This document shows positions 31,848 to 43,448 of a stretch of 64,000 nt of DNA, one piece after another. Source of the DNA: Culex pipiens pallens (lineage: Eukaryota; Arthropoda; Insecta; Diptera; Culicidae); the NCBI RefSeq assembly GCF_016801865.2, contig NC_068938.1:24816158-24880157 (forward strand), read 5' to 3'. Position numbers and translations under genes: made by a program. The notes under the pieces are model-generated. The model made no database searches. It was not told the origin of the DNA and worked only from the letters and a program-made list of their open reading frames with translations. Position 1 is the first letter of the stretch. Every line of letters begins with the position of its first letter.

Positions 31848-32072
31848 GAAATCTTGGAAGACGATACAGCTGCTGTCCACATGTATCAGAAGTATATGGT
31901 TTTGTTTTTGAAATTAAATGTACCAGAATTGAAAAAAATCATCAATTATTCAGATGAAACTGGCTCACAATATAAAAATCGGTTTAATATGATCAATCTT
32001 TCAAACCGTAAGGCAGATTTTGGAGTTTTTGCTGAATGGCACTATTTCGCTACCGCACATGGCAACCCATGA
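31848..32072 (+). pseudogene. Transposase-like fragment (SDETGSQYKNR...DFG...AEW motif)
   Basis: The frame runs from 31704 but only the part from EILEDD onward looks conserved. YSDETGSQYKNR, a NLSNRKADFG stretch and AEWHYFATAHG match the arrangement I recall in an arthropod transposase-related family (acidic residue before QYKN, then DFG and EW-FFAT-HG). The frame stops just after the HG, where relatives continue, so it is truncated. It lies in the outer foldback element, possibly a relic of its autonomous ancestor. The family name is uncertain. Confidence 0.5.
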
Positions 32073-33257
32073 GAATTATTTCATCTACTACAGCCAGCTC
32101 TACATTTGTTCTCGATTTAAATTAAAGAAGAAATTAGGAATTAGGAAACATATGAAAATAATATTTTTTTTTTTTTATGAAAATAATATAAAAACACTGT
32201 AGCATTTGCAAATAAATGTTAAAAGTTCAAATTTTACTTAATATGGTTCAATGACACTGAGATCAGGCAAAACAGTGCATTAAAAATTGCCCAATAAATA
32301 ATTCATAAATAAAAAATAGATTGTTCAAGGTATTGATTATCTCAAAATCGTATACAAATATAAAAATAATTCATCATACACAACACCGTAAGTAATTATT
32401 GATCAGCACGACTGAGTGCTTCGAGCATATGCGGCGAGTGTAGCTAAATTGGGTAATCTCAAATACTCAAAACTTAAAAATTCGATATCTCTGGAACGAA
32501 ACATATTCCTACCTGCCGATAAGTGATTCTTATGTATAACTGCCCGGAGAATACGATGGTGAGGTCAAATTTAAAAAATTAATAGGGCTGTTTTGAGATA
32601 CGGCCATTTAAGACCAACTCTCTAAGATTTGCGGTTCCTGAGTTATCGTCGTTTGAAGATAGGGGTTTTGCTCAAAAATCGCCAAACAGTCGATTTTTTG
32701 GGAGGGTACAAAAATGGAGGGGTTGGTCCGATTTGGATGAAATCCGGGATTTGTGCATGTTTTGATAGTCTCAACAGCTCTGCCAAATTTGAGCAGAATC
32801 GGAGATGGCAATTTTCAAGTGCTGTTCCGCTTCAGATGGAATGACCCAGTTACCGTTCCAACTTTTTTGGAGCCATGGGAGTTGGAATGTTAAGAATTCT
32901 TTATAATAACAGATTCGTTACAAGAATCAGTTTCAAAACTCAATCTATTTTTTGATCACAGACTCTTCAGGTCATTGCAAATTGTAATTCAAATTCCCCC
33001 TTCAAAATGTTCTTGAAAATTCAGGGGGCAAAAAAATATTTACTAAATTTTACATTATTATTCGAAAAAAACTCGTAAAATCGATTGTAAACTATTCAGA
33101 ATACATTGCATAATGCTTATTTGCGTATTTAAATAAGTCAAACAAAGACTTTTAAATCTCATTAAAAAAAATTTAGTTGTAGGAAAGTTTTCGAAAAAAA
33201 AAATATTTTTTATAAATTCTTTAATATTTTGTAATTTTTTGATAGAAGCATAACTGT

Positions 33258-33600
33258 AATCTATATATATAAAAAAAATTCGACGGTTTTGTTCGAACGC
33301 GAATCAATTCAACACGGAATGTCGGGTCGAGGTGCTCTTTGTTGCGTTGAGTTCGTATAAGTCCAAGGAAGGTTCTTACGCCAAAAGGTTACAAGTTTGG
33401 CCACTCTGGAACCGATTCCGGAAAATCTGCAGATTGTATGGGAAAAGTTACGTAAAATCAAATTTTGATCACAGGAGGCTGAATTAGCAAAAAAGTTAAA
33501 AACGTCAACATACAACAAAAAGGCAGAACGAAGTTTGTCGGGTGAGGCTTGTGATGTATAAAACATTTTGTGATAATTTCCACCTATTTTTTTTTACAAA
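33258..33600 (+). mobile_element. Possible Helitron-type 5' end
   Basis: TCTATATATATAAAAAAAATTCGACGG at 33259 onward resembles 5' termini of insect Helitrons, which begin TC followed by a TATATA run. The following 300 bp is of higher complexity and not coding. A matching CTRR end with hairpin was not located. Confidence 0.35.
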
Positions 33601-33627
33601 TTCAACGTTTTATTTATTTAGAATTTA

Positions 33628-34290
33628 GACCGCTGCAAATATTTTTGGAGGTTTACGTCTCTCGACTCTGACCAAAGTCGAGCCGGGTGCAAAAAAAAAA
33701 TAAAAAAGTTAAGAAATTGAAATTAGGGGAAATTCTCGTATGTTTGGCAGGTTAAGCACTCGCTCCTAACTCCATCCAAGTTGCTGATTTTCACTATTTA
33801 AGCAACTAATTTTGCAAAATTTTTGATAGAAACGTGCTTGCTCACTTCTTATTCAGCTATTTATCACTCGAATTCAGTTGAAAACGCTTTTAATTAGCTT
33901 TTATTGAATGTCAAAGTTCTGACCTGCCAACATTAGAGGCACGCTGGAATTAGATGCTGTTCCCCTACAGGCCACGGTATCAACATTGGAATGAAAAAAG
34001 TGTTTTAAATGCATTATACACCTGTCCAGTTGTTTTGCAATCATTAATTTCCAAGTATTGATGAAAATTTTATTCATGCGAGAAAAAAAAGTTTTTAAGG
34101 TGATGTACATTGTAATTTCATAAAAGCTCAAAATATTTTTAAACGAGCCCAAACATGCTAAATATGATTATCAATGCAGAAAAAGCCATTTTATTTTTTT
34201 TGAAATCATTTTTTTTTGCCCCCTGATTTTTCGGGCCAATTTTGAAGGGGGTTCGACATAAACTTTGAAAAATATTTGCACAGCCTTAGT
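33628..34290. mobile_element. MITE family copy 2 (ccgctgcaaatattttt ends)
   Basis: The left part CCGCTGCAAATATTTTTGGAG pairs imperfectly with CTTTGAAAAATATTTGCACAGCC near 34270-34288. It shares ACTCTGACCAAAGTCGAG and AAACGAGCCCAAACATG with the copy at 28590-29035. Confidence 0.6.
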
Positions 34291-34775
34291 TAAGATTTAT
34301 TTTAAAATCAAGCCTCACATTTTTGTTTAAGAAATTCCAATATCATGGTGAAAATTTTTAACATTTTATTTTTTTGGACAAATAGATATGACGTTTAAAA
34401 GGGACTGCATTGAGTGATTTTGGGCCTTTTTTTCTTCAAGGTCTTTTCCCACAACATACAATCGAACATGAGAGCCGGCATCTGGAATTGCATGAGCAAA
34501 AGTGGAAACACGTGCAGACAAACTAACAGCGCCATGCCTCCTTTGATGAAGAGCACTGTCCACAGCAATCCTATGCCTAACCAGCAGGATACAAATTATT
34601 CCGTTTTTTGAACATTATTTTTTTTCAAGACTGGGGTGCTTCTAGCTGAGTGTGGCATTTCTCAACGAGTTTCACAAAAACCACACTGTAAAAAAAATCT
34701 TATCTCTGAAACGGCTAAACAATTTTAGTTATCCGGTTTGCAAAAAAAAAAAGGAATTATATCGACGTAATTGTG
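34291..34775. other. Unassigned DNA with a hydrophobic minus-strand frame
   Basis: On the minus strand (about 34595-34395) a frame of about 65 codons without a stop contains LLWTVLFIKGGMALLVCLHV, two hydrophobic segments and a Lys-rich end. It has no clear start and no family match. It may be chance or an exon relic. Confidence 0.25.
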
Positions 34776-35010
34776 CTTGTTGTACACAGCAAAAAAAAAG
34801 TTGAATTTTGGAGTGTTGAAAATTTGGTAGGTTGAATATTTTTTGAGTAATATTACTTAAAAAATGTGTAAAAATGTGAACCTGATGAATATTCACCAGA
34901 AACTGATGAAAATTCACCAATTCCTGATGTAATTTTACACTTTTTTTGCCCCAAAATCTGTCACCATTTCCTGATGAATATTACCATCATTTTTTTTTTT
35001 TCTGTGTACA
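34776..35010. mobile_element. Small MITE with GTACACAG-poly(A) ends
   Basis: GTACACAGCAAAAAAAAAG at the left pairs with the reversed right end GTACACAGAAAAAAAAAAAA. The interior has a repeated CTGATGAA-ATTCACC phrase. No coding was seen. Confidence 0.5.
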
Positions 35011-35613
35011 TTTTGGCGTTTCTGGAGAAATGAGTTTTTTATTGTTTGACCTTGAAAAAACTAAAACTAAAGCCCGTAATGGAAACCAAAATGACCACGT
35101 TCAGTTTAGCTGAACGTTCTGTGCAAATTTGGTTGAATTTGTTGTTACAGCAGAATAAAGATAAATTATTATTAAAAACACTAAGTTTCATTGAACAAAA
35201 ACATGATCTATCGGTTTTAAGGGATGCAAGACAAAAAGTCGAAAACATCAGGTCGAATGCCAAAGGTGTGAAAAAGTGTGAAAAAAGGAGGTGAAAAAAT
35301 AAAAAAAAAAATTCGTAAATGAACAAACCGAAAAAAATGAATTTAAGTGAATTAAGTTTTTTGGGAATCTCGACTGATTTCAGTTAAAATAGGAACAGAA
35401 CAAAACAATTAGTACACCGATTTCCAAATTGGCATTCTAAGGTTTAAAGTGGAATTTGAAATGAATAGAAAATTCTCTTTTTGGTCGATCAGACCTAATT
35501 TCCTTGCAAATAACTTGATTGATTGAACTTTAGAACACCCCCAATTTGTACCTCCTTAACTACCAGTTTCCAAACCCCACGACTTCCTTCCCCCCCTATC
35601 ATCATCTACTCAC

Positions 35614-37007
35614 CAGCTGCTGCAGATTTTGCTGCGCCATCACGTACTTGTAGAATCTTTGGTTCCGGTGCAGCAGCAGGTACAACAGCAGCGTCGTCTG
35701 GTCTATCGTCACGATACGGCACAGCGTGTTGTACAGCGACGAAAAGTCAATCTTGAACGTAACCGCCTGTTCCGGCTCCTTCGAGGAGGCGGAAGAATCC
35801 GCCGCGCCCTGCGAATCCGCACACCCAAACAAGCTCACCCGGTACGGGTTGTCCTTTGTGGTGTAGTGGTTGGTCAGGATTAGGATCAGCAGCAGACTCT
35901 GGTTCGCGAGCGGATAGTGATCCTTGAAGGCCGCCGGAAGGTCGTGCGCGGTTAGGACGTCCGGTTGCTTCCGCGCGAACGTTAGGATCGACCAGAGGGA
36001 CTCGGCGATGCCGAACACGAAGGAACCTCCGCTGCCGAAGCCGAACATGGTCGCTGGGACTTGGGTCATGCGACTTAGGAAGTGCAGCAGGGCGCTCATC
36101 AGCGTGTTGGCGTGCTGGCACTTGTAGATTGTTCGGAAGATGGTGGACTTTTCCGTGCCCTGCTGGGTGAACTGGGAGACCGAGAGCAGCACGATCAGAC
36201 AGTTGACCGCCTCCAGGTGAAGATGATATGTGAATTCTCTGCAATAGGAAAGGTATTGTCAAGAGATTGGACTAACAAAATCTCCTTCCCGCAACTTACT
36301 TCACCGGTATCACAACGATAATGTTGACGAGCGCCTCCAGGAACGTCTCGAACTTGGTACCGTCAATCAGCTTGGCCAGCGCCGTCCTCGTCTCGCCGGT
36401 GACCGCGACCGTCACAGCTTCGCTGCCCTGTTCCACATCCGCATCGTCCTGGGACTGAACCGGAAGCGCCTCAAAGTGCTGCAACAGCTGGTACTCGGAC
36501 CCGGTTTCGATCATGTACTTCACCAGACAGCGGATGATGAACAGTGCGTTGAAGGCTTGCCAAATGTGGACGGTGCTTTCGGCGTCCGACAGGGCCAACA
36601 GCTCGGACACTTTCACCAGGAACACGTTCACCAGCGAGCCAAAGTTCCCCGAGGACAGATTGTGCGCTATGAAGCTCTGGCAGAGCGATTCCAGCCGGGA
36701 GTCCAAGCTGAGCTGTTCCTGGCTGAAAAGAGGTAAGAGAACGCAGACAAATTAGTGGAGTAAACAAACACTGTTTTTTTGGGGAAGGGAAATCGTCTTT
36801 CCTTTTGCTGCTGATAACAAAATACAAGACGCAACATCAAAGTTTTGTTGATAAGCCCCCTCACCTATTGGTCGGCAAATTGATGTGGTACTGCAAAAAG
36901 CTGTTCCAAAAGTCGTCGTTGTACGCCGGAACATGGTCCCTGCCGACGAACCGCTTCAGATACTCGTTTTCAGCCAGGTCGACCTGGCGGCTCACGTTCA
37001 TTCCCAT
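35614..37007 (-). CDS. DYM: Dymeclin, N-terminal 397 residues (exons 1-3)
   Basis: Three exons: 37007-36865, 36722-36300 and 36238-35614. All junctions have GT/AG and keep frame (143, 423 and 625 nt; exon 3 ends in phase 0 before GTGAGT). The protein begins MGMNVSRQVDLAENEYLKRF, fitting the dymeclin start and carrying a Gly2 N-myristoylation signal. Later landmarks are FIAHNLSSGNFGSL, IWQAFNALFIIRCL, a Gly-rich FGFGSGGSFVFG stretch, LANQSLLLILILTN and FSSLYNTL. Dymeclin is a peripheral Golgi protein in secretory trafficking, about 670 residues in human. The remaining ~40% must lie left of 35613, but I see no further exon to position 1. Either the next intron exceeds 35 kb or the gene is broken. 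Confidence 0.92.
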
Positions 37008-37119
37008 CTTGAAACTGCACTCTTTTCGACCCCGAAACAGTCCTCCACCCGCACACACGAAAGCCCGCGACGATCCCCCGGACGGCGGCGTAGATTCCGA
37101 CGGTAAATATCCGCACTAA

Positions 37120-37300
37120 AACGAAATTTTTACGGCGAATCGCGACTCTGGTGCCAGCACAGCTGCATCGAACACTTTTATTTTTTGATGACGTTCGTTT
37201 CGCGAGAACTGTCAGATTGAGTCGGAGTCAGAGACCGGGAACGGAGCCGAGCCGGCAGTGCTGCCTGTTTGTTATGTTTATAAAATTCACGGTATGATGA
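37120..37300 (-). promoter_or_regulatory. Probable dymeclin 5' leader and promoter
   Basis: A GC-richer stretch directly upstream of the dymeclin ATG, bounded on the far side by AT-rich repeat DNA. No TATA box was recognised. Assignment is by position only. Confidence 0.35.
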
Positions 37301-39181
37301 TATCACTGACTGACGTCTTGAGAAAAGGTTTTCTGATCGATTTGGTGTCTTCGGCAAAGTTGTAGTTTATGATTAGGACGTTTCAGATAAAAATGGTACA
37401 TGGTTCAAACAAGTTTTACTCAATTGTTCTTAAATTAGAACGCAGAATCTTAAAAGGCCAAAAACAAATAAGCCGGGTTTTGGTTTTTTTTCAGAATGGA
37501 TACGAAAAAAGCAAAAAAGCTTAGAGATTTAGATTTGTTTTCTATTATTAAATATCACTAAGAATCAACATTACACAATCTTAAAATATTTCCAAACAAG
37601 CTTAATGTTGGAATTTTTAATCTTATATTCGATTTTTTTTTTTGTTAAATGTTAGGGGCAGGGGGGGCAGAATGGCCCATGGGGGCAGAATGGTCCACCC
37701 TTGGTTTTGGGCTTTAGAATGGATTTAGACCAACTGTAAGGCAAGGGTCTTATAAAGGACGTCAAATAACATCATCATACCGAAAACGACGTTTAAATTC
37801 ATTGTATTTTTCGAATTATGAGCAAAAATGTAAATAATTGACAAAATCACGCAAATGTTGTTTAATTCGAGGTTTCTAAATAAGCTTTCTGAAAAGTATG
37901 ATTGTTTGAAAAAGTTTGTTCAATGCTAATAATGTTACTAGAGGTTACTACCAAGGTAAACAAACAACAACGGAACCTTCAAATCATTTAGAGGCTTGGT
38001 GGTGGAAGTGTTAAATTAAATTCCACTTGGGGGCAGAATGGACCACCCTGTGGGGCAGAATGGGCAACCTTAGAAAACAAGCCATTTCATCTAATACAAC
38101 GTTGAAGGGAGATAAGAAATTACTTAAGGGACCTTTCTAACATAGTTTCCATGAATTAGACAACTTTTATAAAAATAGTCACTTAACAAAACAAACATTT
38201 TTGAAAATAGTGTTAAAATGTTGAAATAAGACACTATTTTTACAAATAAGCATCAAAACAAGTAAAAAATCAACTAATGTTGCATTAAACGATAGATTTT
38301 TAGAATATCAGAATTTTCATTTTTTTTCAAGGCTTGAAATTTAAATTTGTTAAGTTCAAAAATGTTGGATGTTTATATTTTTTATAATTTTGTTTGAATT
38401 TTGGTATTATTGCACGTTCAAATTTTCAAGTATTTTAGTTTTTTGATTTTTAAAGTTATGCTTTTTTTAATATTTGTTGCTGATTTTTGAATTTTAAAAT
38501 TGTCATATCTTAATATTTTTTAATTGATAAAATTTGGAATCTCTGCAATTTTTTAAATATAAATTTAAAGTTTTTGATATGCAAAGAGCGATTTAATTTG
38601 GGATTAATTTGTTAAATTAAGAATGTTTCAATTTTTAATGTTTAAGTATGAAAAATAAAAATTTTGAATTTTATGTTTAAAATTTTAGAAATTTTGATTT
38701 TGTTTTCGAGTATAAACATGTTTATTTTTTTTAATACAGAAGATTTTACATTTTGATTTTAATTTTTTTTTAATCTTGGATTTTTATATTTTTTTTATTA
38801 TTGCTGATTTTAAAATTTAAGAATTTTCATTTCTTTATATTTTTAAATTGTATAAGTTTTGAATCTCTGCAATTTGAAAAAAAATATTTTTAAATTCTGG
38901 ATATTTTTTAAAATTTTGTATTTGAATTTTTATATACTGTTTTTTCACTTAACAAAATTTAAATATTAAAAATTAAATTTTTGAATTTTGTGTTTCACAT
39001 TAATAAAAAAAATATTTTGTTCAAAATTTTGAAGTATAGAAATGTTTAATTGCTGTTTTTAAAATATAAGAATTTTCATTCCTTAATATTTATGAATTGT
39101 TAAATTTTAGAATCTCTGCAATTTCGAAAATTTAAATTAAAAAAAAATACTTTTTATGTATTGATTTTAAATGTTTGAATA

Positions 39182-39340
39182 CACTCCACCCCCGGTGGTT
39201 GGTCACTTTTTCGTTTGACACTTTTTCAGTTTACCCCGTTAGTTTGTCAAAGTCAAACTAAAAAGTGACGAACTGTCACTTTTTACACGGCGCTCACGCC
39301 GTTTGACAACAGTTGGTGTCAAACCATCGGGGTTTGAGTG
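39182..39340. mobile_element. MITE family (TA)CACTC-ACCCC, copy 1
   Basis: The ends CACTCCACCCCCGGTGGTTG and, reversed, CACTCAAACCCCGATGGTTT are flanked by TA (39180-39181 and 39341-39342). The interior has GTCAAACTAAAAAGTGAC. A second, longer copy is at 62962-63199. TA duplication suggests a mariner-type MITE. Confidence 0.8.
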
Positions 39341-40590
39341 TATTAAGAATGTCTGAAGTTTTGAATTTTAGTTTTTAACATTTCTGAAAATTTAATTTAA
39401 TTTTTTTTTTGATTTTTGAGATTTTAAATTTGAGGAATTAAAATTTGTAATGTCATAATTTTTTTCAATATTGTATAAAAACACTTTTTGATTATTTATT
39501 TTTTAAGTTTCAAAAGTTTTGTTTTTTTTTATAATTTTTGAATTTGAAAACTATTTGAAATTTGTAATTTATGAAAGCTACAATTTTTTTATTCTTACAT
39601 ATTTTTTGGTATTTTAGAACTTGAAACTTTAGATTATTTCAATACTTTAATTTTTGAATATTTTGAATTTTTATCATTTTTAATTTAGAGAAATTTCATA
39701 TTTTTGAGACATTTATAGATTTTTTGAAAAATGGTCAAAATGGTCAGAAAAGAAAATATATGCTGGTTATTTTTGAAATTTTAAATATCTGAGTTTTTTT
39801 TTTCATTATTTAAAACTTTGAATCTTGGACTTTAATTTTGTTTTAATTTTAGGATATTTTATATTTTAAAGTATTTTTTTTAATTTTTTGTTAGTAATTT
39901 TTTGAATTTTACTTTTATTTATTTTCAAGTTCAAAATTTCATATTTTCAATTAAAAATTATTTATACGCTTAATTTATTCTATGTTTGACATTTACTTTT
40001 ATCGTTTTGGAACTAAGAAATTTTAGATTTTTATTTTTTTATCAATATTTAAATTTTTGAATCTTGGGCTTTAAACATTTTTAAATTTGAAGTTTTTTTT
40101 ATGTTAATAATTTTTTGAAATTTTTATATTTTGTGTTTATTGATTTTTTGATTTTACAATGTTTAAATTTTAAAGTTTATAAATATTTTTATATTTTGGA
40201 TTATTAAATTATGTTTAACCTAGTAATTTTTAAATACATATTTTTTCCACGTTTGATTGTTTTGTTATTTGTTAATTTTATTATTTTTGAATGTTTAATT
40301 TTCGAGCTTATTTTTTGTATTTTTTAATATTGAAAATAAAAAAATTGAAAGCCACGTAGTTAATGCACGTAGTATACATCCAGAGTTTTTTTAATAGGTC
40401 CTTTAAACATATGGAAGACAATAGCTTATTGGACCTTTTCAAAAAAACTCAAGGCATGTTTTTTTAACTGGATTGTCATCTAAAAAAAAATAATGCCACA
40501 AAAAAGTCAATCATTTTTCATGTTCATATTGTTTCACCGTTTGTAAAAGCACACCTATGAAATTGTGATTATTTTTTAGTGCGAAATGTC

Positions 40591-40596
40591 TTTATT
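40591..40596 (-). terminator. Possible PIG-W polyadenylation signal
   Basis: AATAAA on the minus strand about 145 bp downstream of the PIG-W stop codon. Its position is right, but such a motif is common in AT-rich DNA. Confidence 0.4.
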
Positions 40597-40739
40597 TGCT
40601 GGACAGGAATGGGTAATTTTTCTTTGCTTCTAACGTAAATAATACCGAATTAACACGCGCGTGAAAAACACATTCATTTTGTTACGACTGACTAGATTAT
40701 TTTAAAGTAACAATTTGTTTGACTTACTTTACGAGCGCC

Positions 40740-42207
40740 TTACCATATTTTAAGCTTAATTTTGTTCACCATCATAAAGACGGCCACAACGCAGAGCATG
40801 AAGCTGTAGTACGAGATGATGACCAGCGACGCGGCCCGTTCCATGAGCAGCGTCTGAAAGATGATGTTGACCAGTCCGGTGAGCAGATTCGCCGTCAGAA
40901 AGAACGCCAGCCCGTTCTCGTTGATCGCTTCCAGAATCAGCGGCAGATACGGGATGCAAAAGTCGTGTCCCTTCATGATCTGGTCCGGGGTTTTGGGCTC
41001 TTCGAAGCGCACAAAGTAGATGAACAGCTCGAAGAACATAAACAGGGCGCACATGGTGGCCCCGATCGCCAGGATCCAGAACACGTAGCCCATGTTGGCG
41101 AGTCGGCGCGACACTCCGAACATGTCCTCGCACACGTAAATCATCTTCCAGCAGACGCCGGCCACGACGGTGAGTTTGATGGCGCTGCGGAGGAACTTCT
41201 TCGAGGGTTGGATCTCGACGGAGGGTCGCATCACGGCGCCGAGGTAGGTTGAGGCCAGGTAAAGCGCCACGTAGCCGGGGATTGAGGAAATTCCCTCGCG
41301 GTTTGCGTCCCAGAAGTTGGCTCGGCCGGTTTGGTCGCTCAGCACGTAGCGGGACACGCCCAGATGGAGCAACATCTCGTGGCAGCACAGCACCGTGATG
41401 GCAATGAATTTGGCGATCTCCGGATCCTTGATGGCGTCCATGATGAGCGTGCCGAGAATCTGAGAAAATTTAAAGCATGATTATTTTTAATTTTATCTGG
41501 CAAGTGTCATCGCTTCTCACCTTAACGAACGCCAACGTGACGAAAAAGTTCCAGTGCACTCCGTACTCGGACACGTGCTGCTGATAGTCAATCTCCTGCG
41601 TCACAAAAAACCGCGCCGCACCCAGCACCACCAGCGGACAGCTCCCCAGCAGCACCTCCCCCACCCGCTTCCAGCTCAACCGCTGCTCCGGACTAACCCG
41701 GTACACAATCCCGTTGCTAAACACGTACAACCCAACGCCCACGTCCATCAACCCGAACCCGAACGTTTCCGTTTTCGCCAGTTCCCGCGGGAATATCCGA
41801 AAGTCAACGGCCAAAATGCAAACCGCCGTCATCAGGTTAATCAGCGCCCGCGCCGCACTCATAAACTGCGGCTTCCGGCCCGGAATCTGCACAAACGGCG
41901 CAAAGTGCGTCTTGAGCCGCATCTGGTGCACGACGGAAACCGCCGTAACCAGCGCCATCGTGACGGTAATGTTCAGCACCATGGGATGCAGCACGGTCAC
42001 AAAGAGCACGAATGGAACCACGATTAGGCTGAACTCGAGCAGGAACCGCGTTGGGACGTGGACGATTGTCGCGGCGGAGACGAGCTGGACCGTGTGGAAG
42101 GTTGTGAAGAATGACGGCGCGATGTGGAGGAACACGTCCAGCGGGGTGGTTCCGTTGTTGTTCTGCATGGACGTTTCGTGCAACGTTTTGTACTCGGTGG
42201 GATCCAT
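40740..42207 (-). CDS. PIGW: GPI-anchor inositol acyltransferase PIG-W/GWT1 (two exons)
   Basis: Exon 1 is 42207-41521 (donor AAG|GTGAG) and exon 2 is 41459-40740 (acceptor TCTCAG|ATT). Joined they give 468 residues, close to the ~500 of the human protein. The enzyme transfers an acyl chain to the inositol of GlcN-PI in the ER membrane during GPI-anchor synthesis. Evidence is the run of about a dozen hydrophobic segments, a GVGLYVFSNG segment, and HVSEYGVHWNFFVTLA at the exon 1 end, a PIG-W/GWT1 hallmark. The C terminus reads NKIKLKIW before TAA. The stop overlaps a donor-like GTAAGG, so a further small exon cannot be excluded. No break was seen. It lies on the same strand as dymeclin and PHKB but is not functionally linked to them. 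Confidence 0.93.
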
Positions 42208-42660
42208 TGTTTTTAAGTGATTATTTTGCGGACATTTACGGGGAAAGAACCGGGTTCGGAACGCGAAAATCGTGCTTGTTTACGAAATTAGTTTTGACAG
42301 CACGGTTGATTTGTTTTGGCTGATGGTTTGGGTGGGGGAATCCGCTAGAGGCGCTGCTGAGCAACGAAAAAGTTCAGTCACAGGGGACAAAAATTTTTTG
42401 TTTTGATTGTTGAACCCAGTCAGAAATGCTGTGAAGGATTCCGTTACAAGTCGAGCCACGGATGACACGCTGTTGTTTTGATGATCCCGCATTGGGAAAG
42501 TAAACCGGTTTCAGGAACAGTTTCCATTCTATTTCAACCATTGTGAAGTAGATAAGTATAATAGAATATGTGTTTTTTTTTTCAAAACAATCCATTCGCT
42601 GTTCATAGGACCTTTAGAAAAAGTAAACGAGATTACTTTTTTCGGAAGGATCGATAACAC
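42208..42660 (-). other. Upstream region of PIG-W, no gene seen
   Basis: The first ~150 bp before the PIG-W ATG is moderately GC-rich and probably contains the promoter and leader. The rest has short repeat phrases. No other feature was found. Confidence 0.4.
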
Positions 42661-42829
42661 CCAGTTAACTCAATCCGAATTCTGAAACGGAATCTATTTA
42701 GAATCGTATACAAATTCCGTTTCAAACGCAACAACCAGTTCCGTGTTCGAATCGGTTGTTGCGTTTGAAACGGAATTTGTGTACGATTCTAAATAAATTC
42801 CGATTCAGAATTCGGATTGATTTGACTGG
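42661..42829. mobile_element. Palindromic MITE family (AACGGAATTTG), copy 1
   Basis: CCAGTTAACTCAATCCGAAT at the left pairs with ATTCGGATTGATTTGACTGG at the right. The whole 169 bp is a near palindrome with GTTTCAAACGCAACAACC and its inverse at the centre. A diverged relative is in a PHKB intron at 57740-57882. Confidence 0.75.
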
Positions 42830-43448
42830 GCAGGGTCCTAAAACTCTGTGTAAATGTTTACGTGCATCGCCAAAAAACATGCTCATTCATTCCTCAGAAA
42901 CTCATTCATGATATTTTTTATTTTTATTTTTGCAAAAAAAATGACAAGACGAGCTGTCATGTAGGATATTTACTGTCAGAAAGGGCCAAGAAGTATTTTT
43001 TTAGAAATTGACTCAAAAATCGATTTTAATTTATGGTCGTACAAATGGTCATTTTCTTGGTCATTGTACTCAGAAAAATAATCTTTATTCTTGTAAACAA
43101 TAATATCAGCGAACCCAATAGGGTCCAAAAACCCAATAAAAGAAAGGCAAAGGGTTTGAGGATGGTCATGGTCAATGATCAAAGGAATACCAAAAACTAT
43201 TTCTGATCTTTTTTTTACTATGTTAAAACAAAAAAAAACGCTCGCGCTCAGAAAACTATGGTGCTAAGGGCACCATACTTTCAACGGAGATACTTTCTGC
43301 CAAGAAAAGTCGCAATGCTTATTGTTCAAAATTATTTTAAAAATCCGGACAAATAAGCTTAATCGATGTGTGCAGTAAAATCAGCAACCAACACCAAACC
43401 TTAACCAATTACCAGCAGCAAATATTTTAAATTTACAAAATGATAATA
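42830..43448. other. Intergenic DNA, nothing recognised
   Basis: AT-rich, with no coding frame or repeat boundary that I can support. Confidence 0.45.

Larger units (their letters stand above)
23178..32873. mobile_element. Outer foldback element with ~0.5-0.9-kb inverted arms
   Basis: The left end CCAAAAGTTGGAACGGTAAC returns inverted at the right end (GTTACCGTTCCAACTTTTTTGG, 32850-32872). Sequence at 23530-24075 matches 32390-32850 in inverted orientation over most of its length, with scattered differences. The interior is mostly a later hAT-like insertion (24177-31476); without it the element is about 2.4 kb. The left arm also carries an extra palindrome at about 23198-23525. A transposase-like remnant lies at 31848-32072. 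No clean target duplication was identified. Confidence 0.75.
37301..40719. repeat. AT-rich intergenic DNA between dymeclin and PIG-W
   Basis: About 3.4 kb. Around 37655-38090, GGGGCAGAATGG-CCACCCT phrases recur four times in direct orientation (37660, 37681, 38030, 38055), which suggests a repeat element. From 38300 to 40340 the DNA is simple A/T-rich sequence with TTTTTGAATTTT-like phrases. A small foldback (AGTTTTTTTAATAGGTCC with GGACCTTTTCAAAAAAACT) is near 40385-40455. No gene was seen apart from the MITE listed separately. Confidence 0.55.

Noticed and set aside
35747..36262. Second minus-strand frame overlapping dymeclin exon 3
   Set aside because: Shadow frame in GC-rich coding DNA; the dymeclin frame explains the region.
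40756..41388. Arg/Pro-rich minus-strand frame and long plus-strand frames over PIG-W
   Set aside because: Shadows of the PIG-W exons; no domain and wrong composition.
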